Shown here in pieces: positions 21,971 through 33,563 of a DNA stretch of 64,000 bases. Source of the stretch: Ceratotherium simum simum (Eukaryota; Chordata; Mammalia; Perissodactyla; Rhinocerotidae); the NCBI RefSeq assembly GCF_000283155.1, contig NW_004454292.1, positions 256,955-320,954 on the forward strand, written 5' to 3'. The stretch's first letter is position 1. Every line of letters starts with the position of its first letter. Under the pieces are notes generated by a model. The model had not been told where the DNA came from and did not search any database. It saw nothing but the letters and a program-made list of their open reading frames with translations. The position numbers and the translations under genes are program-made.

Positions 21971-23329
21971 CTCATACAACTATGAACATCAAAATCCATT
22001 TATTAATGGGTTGAGGCAGAACACATGTATAGAAACCAAATAAGAAGAGTGAGGCAGTTACTGGACAAAGGGGATTCGGGACACCATTATGTAAATTCCA
22101 GGTTTTTTGTCATGTCCTCAACTAGAGGGGGTACCATATTGAATAATTCCTCTGGGTTATTCTCTTTTCCCTGTTCCACCTACTCATAGTACTCATTCAA
22201 AATATTTTGTTGATTCATCACCTCCGGAGGCCTGAGACTTTTCAGAGCCAGAAGACAGCAAATAAGGAATAGCCCGGGAACTTTACTTTCTGACCCCTGA
22301 CCCAATGGTCCAGTCTCAGGGCTGAGTTTCAGATAGATGAGGCCACACCTTTTATACTCACCTAATATTTATTGATTGCATATGCCTATGTAGTAATGAA
22401 ATTTTCCTCTTTGATAAAATGCAGCAAAACTCCTTTTAATGTGTGGTTTTGGGGGGTAAGATTACAATCTGCTTTACAAAAGATATAGCTTCCTCTGGGA
22501 ATATATTTTATTTGATTCCTAGTCTATTCAAATCTGTGTAATAGATAGAATATCGTATTTTATATTAAAATTACTCAAAGGAGTTAGGAGACCATTATGA
22601 TCCTTTTATCCCTATGTTTTCATTTCAAATAATTTCATAGGCAGGGACACCATATGTATGTTCTACTGGTATGTAAAGGACGTATAAAAGGCTTATTTTC
22701 ATATCCCCAGTGTACTACTTTTGAAATGTACTCTTTATTACTGTGGTATTTTTCCTAATTACTCATTTTTAATTACATTCACAAGTCATTATTAATAATG
22801 ACATCTTACTTCCTTATTCAGTTAAACATTTGCATAATGTTCTTTATACAATTAAACATTAGCACAGTATTTTGGATTACGTAGTGTACTAAACTCTTTA
22901 ACACTATATTTGAAAAGGCATATTTCATTTGTCTAAGTTAAAACTATAAAATTAAGAAAATTCAGAAATGATCTTATAATTCTTCTTTGAAAAATATACT
23001 GCAAATAGATTTAAGGAAAAATAAGACTACCTATTCACTCAGTATTGGCTGGGAATCTTAAATTTTAATGTACCTGACACTAGATTTAGTTATAACACAA
23101 GTTAGGAGCAACTTTCTGGTATTCAAATATTCTTACTCTGTGTATTTAAATTTCTTTTTTTGAACTAATCTAATTTGAAATTCAAATTAAAACCAAGTAT
23201 CCCTGGTGTGTGTCTCTCAGACGACAGGCAATAAATGATCACCAGTTCAAGGCAATAATTGAATATCTTTAGTCTACATATTTAAGATTAATATGTAGGA
23301 AAAAGGGAAAGGACACCCTCACATGCCAG
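21971..23329. other. Unassigned AT-rich sequence
   Basis: No gene or confidently named repeat. The 22700-23200 part is very AT-rich. Confidence 0.35.
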
Positions 23330-23900
23330 TCTTTGTCCCCTAGCACCTCGCTCAGTGATCTCATCTACTCTTCCAGCTTCCACTATCATCACTGAGGGAT
23401 AACTCCCAATCTAGAATTCCCAGCCTTGACCTCTCTCATTAACTTTAGTCTCATATCTCCCACTTCCTACTGAATGTTCTGGATATTTCCACTTGAATAT
23501 TTCATATTCACCTCAAACTCAAATTATCTAGAGCTGAACATCTCCCCTTTCCCCTTAAAATATTCTCCCCATCAGGTTTCCTTGTTTCAATGAAGAGTAT
23601 CTTCATTCTTCTAGTTATTCGGGCCTAAAATAATTAAATGGTTTTTGACTCCTGCCTTTTACTCCCTTCACACCTAACCCACTGCCAATTGTCACGTCTT
23701 GTCTACTTATTACTTCATTAGTGTTTTTTATATCCATCCCTTGTTTTTTTCTAAGGCCATTTCCTTAGTCAAGGTACCCAGTATGTGTCATAGGCTCATA
23801 ATATCTCACAGTAACTGTTCTCCCAAATCACAGGATGTTTGGTTGAGCTATTCCTACAAAATTGGCCACACCATTTTCTGCTGCTAGGATCGGCTTACTG
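23330..23900 (+). repeat. L2 fragment
   Basis: CTGGATATTTCCACTTGAATATTTCATATTCACCTCAAACTCAAATTATCTAGAGCTGAAC mirrors the L2 ORF2 3' region, followed by GGTTTTTGACTCCTGCC and later diverged L2 text. No open reading frame survives. Confidence 0.75.
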
Positions 23901-25639
23901 CTATGAACACTAGCATCAAATTCGTCTCTGGGTTCTTTCCAGCACTTTTTTCTTAGCTGGTTTTCTTTTTTCCATCATTTGGGGCTAGCAGCTACACCTG
24001 AAGGCCTAGATTCCTTCTGTTTTTCTCTTCACTACAAATCTTGTAGCAGATCCCACATCTCTGGCAACATCATCTATGACTTAGAATTCTCGCTTAGTCT
24101 TAGATCCCTTGTGTTTACAGCTTGTTCTTGAATTACTGGAGGAGTATGCCATGGTCTCGGAGGTAGATCATTCTCTCTCATCACCCACAACCCCCCATCC
24201 CCAAACCTAACTTCAGGCTTCTCTTGCCAATCATAAGGTAAGACTTTCTTTCCCAAGAGGCTATTGACATTTACTAAAGTTTACACAGGGCCCTAGTTGG
24301 CCGACTAACTACTCCCTTTTGGCACTTAACATGAATAGTGAAATCACTTGCATGTTAATGATGACAATTAGTCTCTACTCCCTATTTTGTTCAGAGCTTT
24401 ACCATAATTTCTGTCTGCTTCAGAGTTACACTTTCAATATTCTGTTGTTGCTATACATAAAGGAGGAAGTTCAAATATGTGACACACTCAGGAATATATT
24501 TAAATAGACTTCAAATTATGTGAATTAACCAGTAATTCTGACCTTTTTTATTCCCATTCTATAAAGCATACAAGAATGCAAGAGAGAATAATGTTATCCT
24601 AGGAATGACCTTAAATCTTCTCTAAAAAAGAAAGATCACTGTTAGCAAACTTTAAAAGCACATCTGTATCTAGTAAAAAATTATGTGGGATGTACCTCAT
24701 ATCCTTCACAGTACGTAGATAACACCATTGTCCCATGACCCTGAAGTTGCTGTTGGTGGGACTATCTTTTTTTTTCCTTTTAAAGCTTTACAAGAAAGGA
24801 GTGGTCAGACTTCTTGCTTGAGCTCAGTAGGGATGCATTTAAGTAGAGGCCCCTTTCTCTTTTGATCAGGGGCCATACTCTCAAAGCCTATAGGGGCTAG
24901 GTGGGTTATGTATATAAGTGAAGTAGGCAGAGCATAAGGAAAACAACACTGTAAGCTTGAGAATAAATGACAACTGGCACAGAACACAGTGTCTGGGAAA
25001 TATTAAGGAATAATGGGGACTGCAGAAAATTGCAGAGTCTCTTCCTCAACTAAAAAGTGCAGTTGCTGCATGAGGATAGAAGTCATATGTTAAGGATGGC
25101 AGAGCAGAAAGACAGAAGGAACCTGGATCCCTGTTGATCATGGAGCCACCATACCAACCCAGGACTGCCCACCTCCACACGTAACTGGTAAGTCCGGGGA
25201 AGTGACAGCTTCAGGTATACCAGACCCTGGATCAGCAGGGCTTTCTCCATCACTCAGGTCTCTCTTCCCTCTGCTTCTCCTGGCATGTTAGCTTTGGTCT
25301 CCTCTGGATTAGTTCTCTCCACACGGTGGGAAACGTGCCACCAGCAGCTTCTCATTTGGCTCTTAACATGACAGTGAAATTACCTGCATGCTTCAGGCTC
25401 CACAGTTGGAGCGTGTGATCCAAAAGCAACATAGGCATACTCCTCCCCTTCTAACTCCAGGAGAAAAGTTCTGAGGAGGCCTTTGATTGGTCTGGGACAG
25501 TTCCATGCCCATGACTGAACCAATATGACTGGCCCTTTCAGACCAATGGAGTCAAGGAGGAATTGCCTGAAGGAACTAGGAGGAGGCAGACATAAACTAT
25601 AGTTCCCATAGTCCATTGCATCTCCTGTATTGTAATTGT
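23901..25639. other. Unassigned sequence
   Basis: Mixed-composition DNA with no supported gene. Several short frames occur on the minus strand around 25380-25785 but show no protein signature. Confidence 0.35.
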
Positions 25640-25785
25640 CTTTTTAGTTCTGTCTCTACTACTTTGTAAGGGCCTTGAGGGCAAAGCCTGTGCCTTATTA
25701 ATTTGTATCCACCCAGCCAAGAACAGCACCTGGCATATAGTAGACCTTCAGTAAATATTTGCTGAAGAAAGAAATGAATAAGCAA
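25640..25785 (+). repeat. L2 3' end
   Basis: GGGCCTTGAGGGCAAAGCCTGTGCC, then GCACCTGGCATATAGTAGACC and CAGTAAATATTTGCTGAA, is the LINE-2 3' tail. Confidence 0.88.
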
Positions 25786-26744
25786 AGCCAGGCAAAGAAT
25801 TTCAAAAAGAGTGGGTTAGGGACCCATGACAAAACTCCGAGCGATAGGTATAAAGTACCAGCAATAGATAGCGACGTTATGACCACTAAGCCAGCCTTAG
25901 GTTTGGGAATTTTATACAGTTCTGGTGGAGGCAGAAACTTATTGCAATGTGGCCAGTTCCTGCTGAATAAATATGTGCTTGGCGTATAAACTGGTGTGCA
26001 TAGCAAGCAAATATTTTTTAGCAGGTAGTTCCTGAAAAGTCTCTTACAATTTGTTGTTTAATCTTGTTAAAACTTTTTAAAAAGTCATATTTCGAAATGT
26101 GGTTCAGAATGATGGGAATATAAACCACTCTGAGAAATCTGTTTGACTGTCCCAAATGATAATGGGTAATTTTAGATTCAGAATGGCTGGAAAACTGTAA
26201 GACCAGCTATAGAAAAGTCTAAGTTTTATCAGCCCTTTCCCAAGGCATAAGCTTAGGGGGGACAACATAATTTAGTAAGAGAATTATGCCAAGAAAAGAT
26301 AAAAATAAAGGCTAATATGAATCAAATTCAAAATAGACTTGTTTGGGAAATAGTTTGAAGATAGTGGGTGAGGGAGACTATGTGGTAAGAATTGCTGTAT
26401 TTGGGTTTAAGTGTGCATAGAGATAAGAAACATTCAGTAGAGGACTAGCCACAGGATCAGTTTTGAGAAAAGCCATTTTGAGGTAATCAGTGTTAACCTT
26501 AAGGAAGAAATCATTTGTTGAAGAGGTGAGCAGAACCAAATATAGTGTTGTGAAAAGGATAGAGGTAAAACAAGTCAAAGGTTTGCTTTAGAGAAATTCA
26601 TTTTACACTCAAATTTTGAGTAATATCTCTATTCTATGATATATAGACTCTTCCTGCGTTTGTTAAACTACTGTACTCTCTGACTCCGTCGTCAAGTATT
26701 TAATCTATTTTAAATATTTAAAAGTTAAGTTGCACTGAGCTTAT
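25786..26744. other. Unassigned sequence
   Basis: No recognised gene or repeat. Frames on both strands at 25698-26006 are short and featureless. Confidence 0.35.
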
Positions 26745-26885
26745 TTACATACTGGATGTTATCCTGATCCTATGTGGTGTTAGAGAGGGCAAAAATATCA
26801 TATTGTATTCATCTGTATATTCCTGGCACCTAATAAAGTTCACAACCCACAGTAGGCACTCAATAGATGTTTATTGAATGAAAGA
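26745..26885 (+). repeat. L2 3' end
   Basis: ATTCATCTGTATATTCCTGGCACCTAATAAAG, then CAGTAGGCACTCAATAGATGTTTATTGAATGAA, is a clear L2 tail. Confidence 0.85.
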
Positions 26886-26894
26886 TGTCTTAAC

Positions 26895-27085
26895 TTCTAT
26901 AGTGCTTTACAATTTTCAAAGAAGTTTCACACATATAATTTCATATAACCCCATAATAACCCTTTGAGGTATATATAACACATTTTTCAGATGAGAAAAA
27001 AGATTCAAAAGAAGAAAATAACTTCCCAAGTCACAAAGATTTTGAATCCAAATCTTCTTCCTTCTGGTTTAGTTAAGCATAATGT
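26895..27085 (-). repeat. MIR-type SINE, antisense (diverged)
   Basis: TAGTGCTTTACAATTTTC, then CCCATAATAACCCTTTGAGGTA, TTTTTCAGATGAGAAAAAAG and CTTCCCAAGTCACAAAG, follows the antisense MIR order. Confidence 0.7.
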
Positions 27086-27099
27086 CTCCTTTCAATGAA

Positions 27100-28007
27100 T
27101 GAAGTATATTTTAAATCACACCCAGAGACATACAGACATGTAGAGGATTTCTAGTTTTTGTCTGTTGAGCACGACACCTTCTTTAGGGGACTAAAGGCTG
27201 CCACTCACACCATTCTACCCCTCTGGTCACTAGGGTAGGAAAGTGATCCATTTCCAGCCAATAAGAGTTCTCTGTCCACAGCATTTGGCCGAGGTGAGGG
27301 TATGATCCAAGCCATGTCATTCTGAGTCCTTTTCCAGGATTTTTTAACTTAGAGGTAAAAAGGGTTATTGCCTTTTGAAATCAGAGGATGTAAAGGATGG
27401 GTCTGCTTGTGGCCATAGAGACCAGTTGTAGTTGGAGAAAATGAAGCAAGCTGACTGTGAGGTGGAGTGATACAAAGCCCCTGGACTTGTCATGCCTAAT
27501 GGGTCAGCTCCACCATAGATGTGTTGAGCCACAGGAAACTGCCATTTTTGGTAAGTCAAAATAGTTAAATGTCATCATTTTCATTTGCCTCAACCTAATA
27601 CACAAGTTAGAAGACCACAGGTCAATCTTATGAGATTTTTCAGCCCAACTCTTTCTTGTGATAAATGGGAAAATGAAGGCCTAGAAACTTCAAAAGACTT
27701 GCTCAAGGTTAGTACCAATGCCAAGTAATGCAGTTTTTCTGAATTTCAATCCAGGACCCTTCCCATTAAGTGTAATGAGTCCAAAATTTTAAATTAGACA
27801 TTTTCAAATTTTGTAAACCAGTTGCTTTTCACTGCTTGTTTTGTTTTTAACTTTAGATTTTTTCCTGTTGAGCCCAGGGAAATATGCTGTTATGACTCAA
27901 AGCAGGCAAATTTATTTGTTATATACTTTTCCAGGACAAACAACCTCTAGGTTTTGACTAAAACCATGAACTTTAAAGCCAAAAGAAATAACCTGATTTA
28001 AGTTAAA
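27100..28007. other. Unassigned sequence with possible ancient repeats
   Basis: The 27620-27765 stretch (GAAAATGAAGGCCTAGAAAC, CTTGCTCAAGGTTAGTACC) resembles an old antisense SINE-like repeat. The rest is not assigned and no gene is seen. Confidence 0.35.
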
Positions 28008-28016
28008 CACATGGTC

Positions 28017-28312
28017 TTTTTTTTTTTTTTGAGGAAGATCAGCCCTGAGCTAACATCCACGCTAATCCTCCTCTTTTTGCTGAGGAAGACCAGCTCTGAG
28101 CTAACATCTATTGCCAACCCTCCTCCTTTTTCTCCCCCCAAAGCCCCAGTAGATAGTTGTACGTCATAGTTGCACATCCTTCTAGTTGCTGTATGTGGGA
28201 CGCTGCCTCAGCATGGCTGGAGAAGCGATGCGTCGGTGCGTGCCCGGGATCCGAACCCGGGCCTCCAGTAGCGGAGCACACACACTTAACCGCTAAGCCA
28301 CGGGGCCGGCCC
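28017..28312 (-). repeat. Composite ERE SINE (ERE1 head with duplicated ERE2-like tail), antisense
   Basis: The right part is a full ERE1 head and body ending GGGGCCGGCCC. To its left, where ERE1 normally has only an A-rich tail, are two tandem copies of the GAGGAAGA-CAGC-TGAGCTAACATC module typical of ERE2-like elements. Poly-T follows. One 9-bp duplication (CACATGGTC at 28008-28016 and 28313-28321) flanks the whole unit, so it moved as one element. The frames at 28108-28341 and 28157-28381 are SINE-derived. Confidence 0.92.
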
Positions 28313-28397
28313 CACATGGTCATTTTTAAGGCCAAATTCACATATGCAAAATCCTATTTTTTTCTTCTTCCTTTTTATTAGGTCTTCCAAGAAAACT

Positions 28398-28570
28398 TCT
28401 CAAACTTCAGTGTGTAAAAGAAACACCAGGAGTTGCTTTTTAAACATACAGATTCCTGAGCCCCACACCACACCAGATCTCTGACTCAAAGTCTCTGGGG
28501 GTGGGTCTGGGCATCTTCATTCTAGTAAGCTTATTGGGTGTCCTTATACACACTGAAGTTTAAGCAGTAG
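28398..28570 (+). repeat. MER5A-like hAT transposon remnant
   Basis: CTCAAACTTCAGTGTGTAAAAG at the left, AGATTCCTGAGCCCCACACC, CTCAAAGTCTCTGGGGGTGGG, CTGGGCATCTTCATTCTAGTAAGC and ACACTGAAGTTTAAG follow the non-autonomous MER5A order. Confidence 0.85.
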
Positions 28571-28759
28571 TGCCTTAAATATTGCCATTCTCACTTAGCG
28601 TGCTTTTCAACACTCAAAGGGGGAAATACTGACTGCTCATCCCTATAAGATCACTATATTGGTACAGTGGGGCTGTGATGTATCATGCAGGTGTGTTGGA
28701 CTGGGAAATCGTTAGGAACCAGTGTTCCACATGTGGGCCAACTCATCAGCTCCCACTAA

Positions 28760-29375
28760 TTAGGCTATCACCTATATATGTATCTTGCTCAAATCTTTGT
28801 TCTGATCAGCACTGTATTTCTAATGAGCAACCAAGTATTTATACCTCAAACCCCACATATTTTCAAAGAAGCTCATGTTTATTGTTTTCCCCAAATCTGC
28901 TTCTCCTTCTGTATTATCTATTTCAGTTAATGGCACCATAAGCCGCCTAATTGATCAAAGCAGAAAACTCAGAATGGTCCTCACCTCTGTGTTTTACCTC
29001 TCACCTAGTTAGTCACCTCGTCGTGTTGAACATACTTTTCAAACACCTCTCAGATTAATTTTCTTCTCAGAATCCTCAAGGCCGTTGTCTTAGAGTCCTC
29101 CCTCAGATGCTTGTCATCTCTTCTGGGCTTTTGAAATAGCCCCCAAAAAGGCTTTCCTGTGTCTGGCCTCACTTTTCCTGTAATCCGTCTTTCACACTGC
29201 TGTTAGAGGTAGGGTTCTAAAATGCAAATCAGATTTTGCCACTCTTTAGAGGTGGCTCCCCGTTACCTCCCAGATAAATCCAATCCATTTGTATGACATG
29301 CAAGGCCCTTTGTGATCTGGTTTAACTCTTCAGAATAATAATCTCTTGCTATTCCTGCCAAAGCTCATGATTCAA
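28760..29375 (+). repeat. L2 fragment (ORF2 3' region)
   Basis: CAGTTAATGGCACCATAAGCCG, GAAAACTCAGAATGGTCCTC, GGCTCCCCGTTACCTCCCAGATAAATCCAATCC and CATGCAAGGCCCTTTGTGATCTGG follow the L2 sequence in order. Frame-disrupted remnant; the frame at 28675-28941 is part of it. Confidence 0.88.
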
Positions 29376-31655
29376 ATCCAATAGTTTTAGATTTCATCAA
29401 ACTATCAAATATCACATTATTTTCATCATTTTTAAATGGCCCTAAAATAATATCCTGTTAGTATTTATTAAACTGTAAGATTTGGAGCTTTCATAAAATG
29501 TTTTGAAAACTGTTAAGGCCTAACTCAGACCAAGCCACTTATATTCACACTCCCTGTGAATATAAGCAAAAGTGTGCCACCGTTACCTCTGCAGAAAAGA
29601 TACTTTGACTTATCCTGTAATTTATCCATGTGTAAAGATCCATTCTTAGCAGGAAGCAAAAACTGGAAGCATTTCTCTACTGTCTCAGGTCAGCATTAAC
29701 CTGATATTCTAAGCACATCTGAAAAATCTGAAAAATAAAGTTGAAGGAAAAAAATATTACTTTCCTGTCTTCAAGATGGGAGCATGAGTTCTGTCCCAAC
29801 CCATACCAACTGAAGCCCCTATACTATAGATATTCTAGATATAGTTTCCCTCTGTAGGTATTAGATTGACTCTTCCACTGTCTTCCACATGTCCTTCCAA
29901 TTTCTCTCCGCTACTAATGTAGTGATCTTACAGGTCAAGAAATGATATAAGCAAAGTGGGAAAAGAATAAGACAGTGAATTTAGGAAGAGTCAGTGTGCA
30001 TTACAGATCTGTCTGCACATTTTCATGAGATTAAGTTCATTCTAAGGCAATTGGAAGCAGTCATTAATATAAATGTAATGAATTGTAAAGTAAGTCTTAA
30101 GTAAGAAAAGAGAACATATTACAAAAGAAAGAACACATAGGATTGTAGGAAAGGAAAAATATACTGGTAAGTACAAAAACTTGGATAATGGTCATCATGG
30201 GGGTCCAGAAAGAGGAGAATAAAAATGTCAGTACTGACCTAGGGTGGTTCAAATGGCCATATATCAAATAATCCTGAATACACCATCAAAGAAAAAGTAT
30301 ATTCTTTTTTATTTTTAAATGGAGCGTGGAATAATTCTTTAGGCTCTACTATAATCTTTAGCACTGCTGTTGTCTTTCCCCACCAGTTCTTAAGTTTTCT
30401 CTAAGAGGTTATACCAACCTTGAACTCATGTACCTTGGTCCCAAACCTCTTTAAGTGAATTTGTCCCTCTCTACCAGCATCAGTCTGAAAATCCTGGAGG
30501 CTTGTTTCTCAGATGCTGGCAGTCTCTTCCTTGCCTATTCTCTGAGCTGGTTAAGAGGTAGCTTTCTGTTTGATCCAACAAGATTCCACCTTACTTCCAA
30601 GTTGGTTTTCCTCGTCTTTCCTTATGAAACACAGCAGACATCACAGACTGGACCTGGATGGTTGCTGGGTATAATAAACACCAGTGTCCCTCTTCCTAAG
30701 CACTATAAGATAAACATTCTAATCTCACTAGTTGGAACATAAAGTCCCTTTGTTTGTACTCAAGAGTAAGGTGAATTATTTACTTTCTTAGCTGTAGATA
30801 ACTTAGCCACTAGCATCTTCAAAAACAGGCTGAGATCACTGAAGTTGTCAGTATTCTTAGGGTCGAACAGCGCAGTAGAAAAATTTAATAAATTATACTT
30901 TCAGAACAGGAGATTTGACAACCTCATCTGTTAATCCATTTTAATGATTAATAAATCTGCTGTCCAAAAACATTGCCATTTATATCATGACTTCAAGTTG
31001 CAGGGTAAGCCTGTTTTATCTTGTTTTGTTGTCAGTGTGCGTGGCCACTGTCGGTCACTATCCTGTTATTATAGGACCTTTCCTTTATCTTTTCTGTAAT
31101 TCTGTAATTTTCTGTAATCCTGTAATTTTTTAACTTTATATGCATCTTTATAGTTCCCATGTCGACTTAGGTTCTAAGATCTCTACATTGCTCTTAAAGA
31201 AGTCACTGTCAGAGTTAGCGTGTGTCATGGTAGAGCTTCCACTAGCAGTGAACACACAGGGAAGCTGGCTTAATGGTCGTTACATACCAGATTCCAGTTT
31301 AGAGATCAGAAAAAGTGCAGTGCCTCATTGCTCGTTCGTGGTCAGCTAATCATTCACTTGGACCCTACATATTTTGCTGACATACTATGGTATAGCCACA
31401 GTCCCTTTCTGACTTTTCTTTTTGATCATTTGGCTTGTCATTGTTCTTTTGTGTTGTACCTGCCCCCACTCAATACTCTACTCTTTGTTTCTAACACGAC
31501 TCTAATTGTCCAAGGTCGTTTTGAATTCTGATGCTGCCTTATGGTTAATGGTTATCCATTACCTGAGATATTTGGGAGCATCATTTCTATCCTCTCATCC
31601 ACGTCTATGCTAGGGGCTCACACAATTTACTTACATACCAGCAAATATTAGTCAA
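29376..31655. other. Long unassigned stretch
   Basis: No confident repeat or gene across about 2.3 kb. It contains a perfect 12-bp inverted repeat at 29538-29566 and a small CTGTAATT-type tandem run at 31090-31130. A 95-residue plus frame at 30455-30742 shows no recognisable domain and I do not call it a gene. Confidence 0.35.
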
Positions 31656-31785
31656 AAAATCTAAAGGGGAGCATTTCACCCACAATAGCAACAAACTACA
31701 TAAAACACCTAGAAACAATCTTAAGAAGAAACATGTAAGATTCATATAAAGAAAAATATAAAACTACTGAGCTATAAAATATTTT
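31656..31785 (+). repeat. L1 ORF2 fragment
   Basis: CATTTCACCCACAATAGCAACAAACTACATAAAACACCTAGAAACAATCTTAAGAAG, then AATATAAAACTACTGAG, matches the conserved L1 ORF2 text. Short and broken. Confidence 0.7.
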
Positions 31786-32484
31786 TTTCACAGGTTTTGT
31801 AGCTGAGAAAGACTTAGCATTCACCCAGAAGGCATTCTGGTGGGTGAGGTAAGCAGATGAATGCTTGTGTTCCTTGTGGAGGAACTGCTGGTGGGAAGCC
31901 ACAAATAGTTTGTGACATTTTACTTTCTAAATACACAAAAGCAAGGACACTTGGAGGGTGTCATGCCACCTGCAATCCAAATTACAATAGAAACACTAAT
32001 TACAATCAGCATTTGGTCAGGTTGCAGTGTTTCCTATAGGCAGTAATCTGTAGTTTTGTTTTATGAGAAAATATGGGCATTTCTGTTCAGAAATTAAAAA
32101 TCATTGTGAACTCTCATTGATAGATTTTAAATGTGACTATTTATTTAAGGCCAATAAACATTAGAAAATTACACTTTAAATATGTAACAAATTTGACATT
32201 TGAGTTTCAATGTAGTTAGTTTTTTCAAACCTTTACATGGCTCTTATTCACATAGAATAAAACTGAAACCTCTGGTATACTGAACACCTAAGAAATGAGT
32301 TTTTGAGATAGCTTAGTTTTCTCCATTAGTTCAGAAAACTTAGAATATGTAACCATTTTAGATGGAAATTTTCCTTATATATTTTCCTGCTTCTGTGAAC
32401 AGAATATTCAGAGTAAAACTTAACTTTCATTTGATGTCACAGGTTCAAAAGAACACGGGGGTGTAAGGAACTTTTTCTATGTAA
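31786..32484. other. Unassigned sequence
   Basis: No gene or named repeat is supported. Confidence 0.35.
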
Positions 32485-32655
32485 ATCCTGGTTCTGCCAT
32501 TTAATAGCTGTGCACTTTGGGCAAGTCAATCAGTCTCTCTGAGCCTTGAATTACACACAAGCTGAGCTGTTTACTTTTCCAGGTTGTTGTGAGTACATGA
32601 GAGAGAAAACTCAGAGCATGGATTGTACACTATTAAATGTAGCAGTATTGTTTTA
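32485..32655 (+). repeat. MIR SINE
   Basis: AATCCTGGTTCTGCCATTTAATAGCTGTGCACTTTGGGCAAGTCAATCAGTCTCTCTGAGCC is clear MIR core; the 3' half is decayed. Confidence 0.88.
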
Positions 32656-32689
32656 AGTAGAATTTGGGATTCAAAAGAGAAAGAGAACT

Positions 32690-32855
32690 AATATATATAT
32701 ATTTTGAGAGATGGTCATGTGCCTAGTATTTCACACGTTTTGTCTCTTTCAATAATTATAACAACCTTATAAGATGGTTATTATCATTCCTATTTTGTAG
32801 ATGAGTTATTAGAGCTCAGAGAAGTTAAGTAACTTGCTCTTTGTAACGATGACGA
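32690..32855 (-). repeat. MIR SINE, antisense
   Basis: TCTCTTTCAATAATTATAACAACCTTATAAGATGG, TATTTTGTAGATGAG and GCTCAGAGAAGTTAAGTAACTTGCTC follow the antisense MIR pattern. Confidence 0.82.
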
Positions 32856-33129
32856 GAGAAGGAGAGTTAAGTGGGTTTTCTTAATTTTATGAGAGGTAAA
32901 TCAAAGTCCAGAATTTACCATGGTCACATACTGGGCAAAACTAAGATTTAAACATAATTTTTTCTGCTGTCGTTCTTTTTTTCTTTTGTTTTTAATTTTT
33001 TTAGTTTTCTGTCTTTGTATCAATAGAGGAAGTATATGACTAGATATTTCTTGATATTACAGAATTACTATTAATTTGAAAATTATGATAGTGATATTAT
33101 GGTTATTATTATTTTTTAAAGAGTCCTTT

Positions 33130-33555
33130 TATGGACTGAATCTTTGTGTTCCCCCAAGATTCACATGTTGAACCGTCCTCCCCCCATGTGGGAGTCACTT
33201 CTGGTTTCAACAGCTAAGCCACACAGCATCAGCAGTGTTATTAGGAGATGGAGCCTGTGGGAGATAATTAGGGTCAGATGACGGCATGAGGGCGGAGCCC
33301 TCATGAATGGGATTGATGCCCTTATAAGAGGCAAGAGACAGCTTGCTTCCTTTCTCTGCTCTCCGCCGTGTGAGAATACGACTGGAAGTCAACAGTCTAT
33401 AACCTGGAGGAGGAGGAGACCTCGCCAGAACCTGACTGTGCTGGCACACTGATCTCGGACTTCCAGCCTCCAGAACTGTGAGAAACAAATTTCTGTTGCT
33501 TATAAGCTACCCAGTTTATGGTATTTTGTTATAGCAGCCTTAGCTGATTAAGACA
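33130..33555 (+). repeat. MLT1-type MaLR solo LTR, near full length
   Basis: TATGGACTGAATCTTTGTGTTCCCCC at the left, then GTGTTATTAGGAGATGGAGCC, GGAGCCCTCATGAATGGGATTGATGCCC, TATAAGAGG, CTCGCCAGAACC, and the right end CAGTTTATGGTATTTTGTTATAGCAGCC...AAGACA give the complete order of an MLT1A/B-like LTR. AGTCCTTT flanks it on both sides (33122-33129 and 33556-33563), so it is an undisturbed solo LTR. No internal retroviral genes are present. The minus frame at 33207-33488 is not a gene. Confidence 0.9.
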
Positions 33556-33563
33556 AGTCCTTT

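Noticed and set aside
30455..30742. 95-residue plus ORF as a retroviral or novel protein
   Set aside because: No motif, no flanking LTR and no continuation in neighbouring frames.
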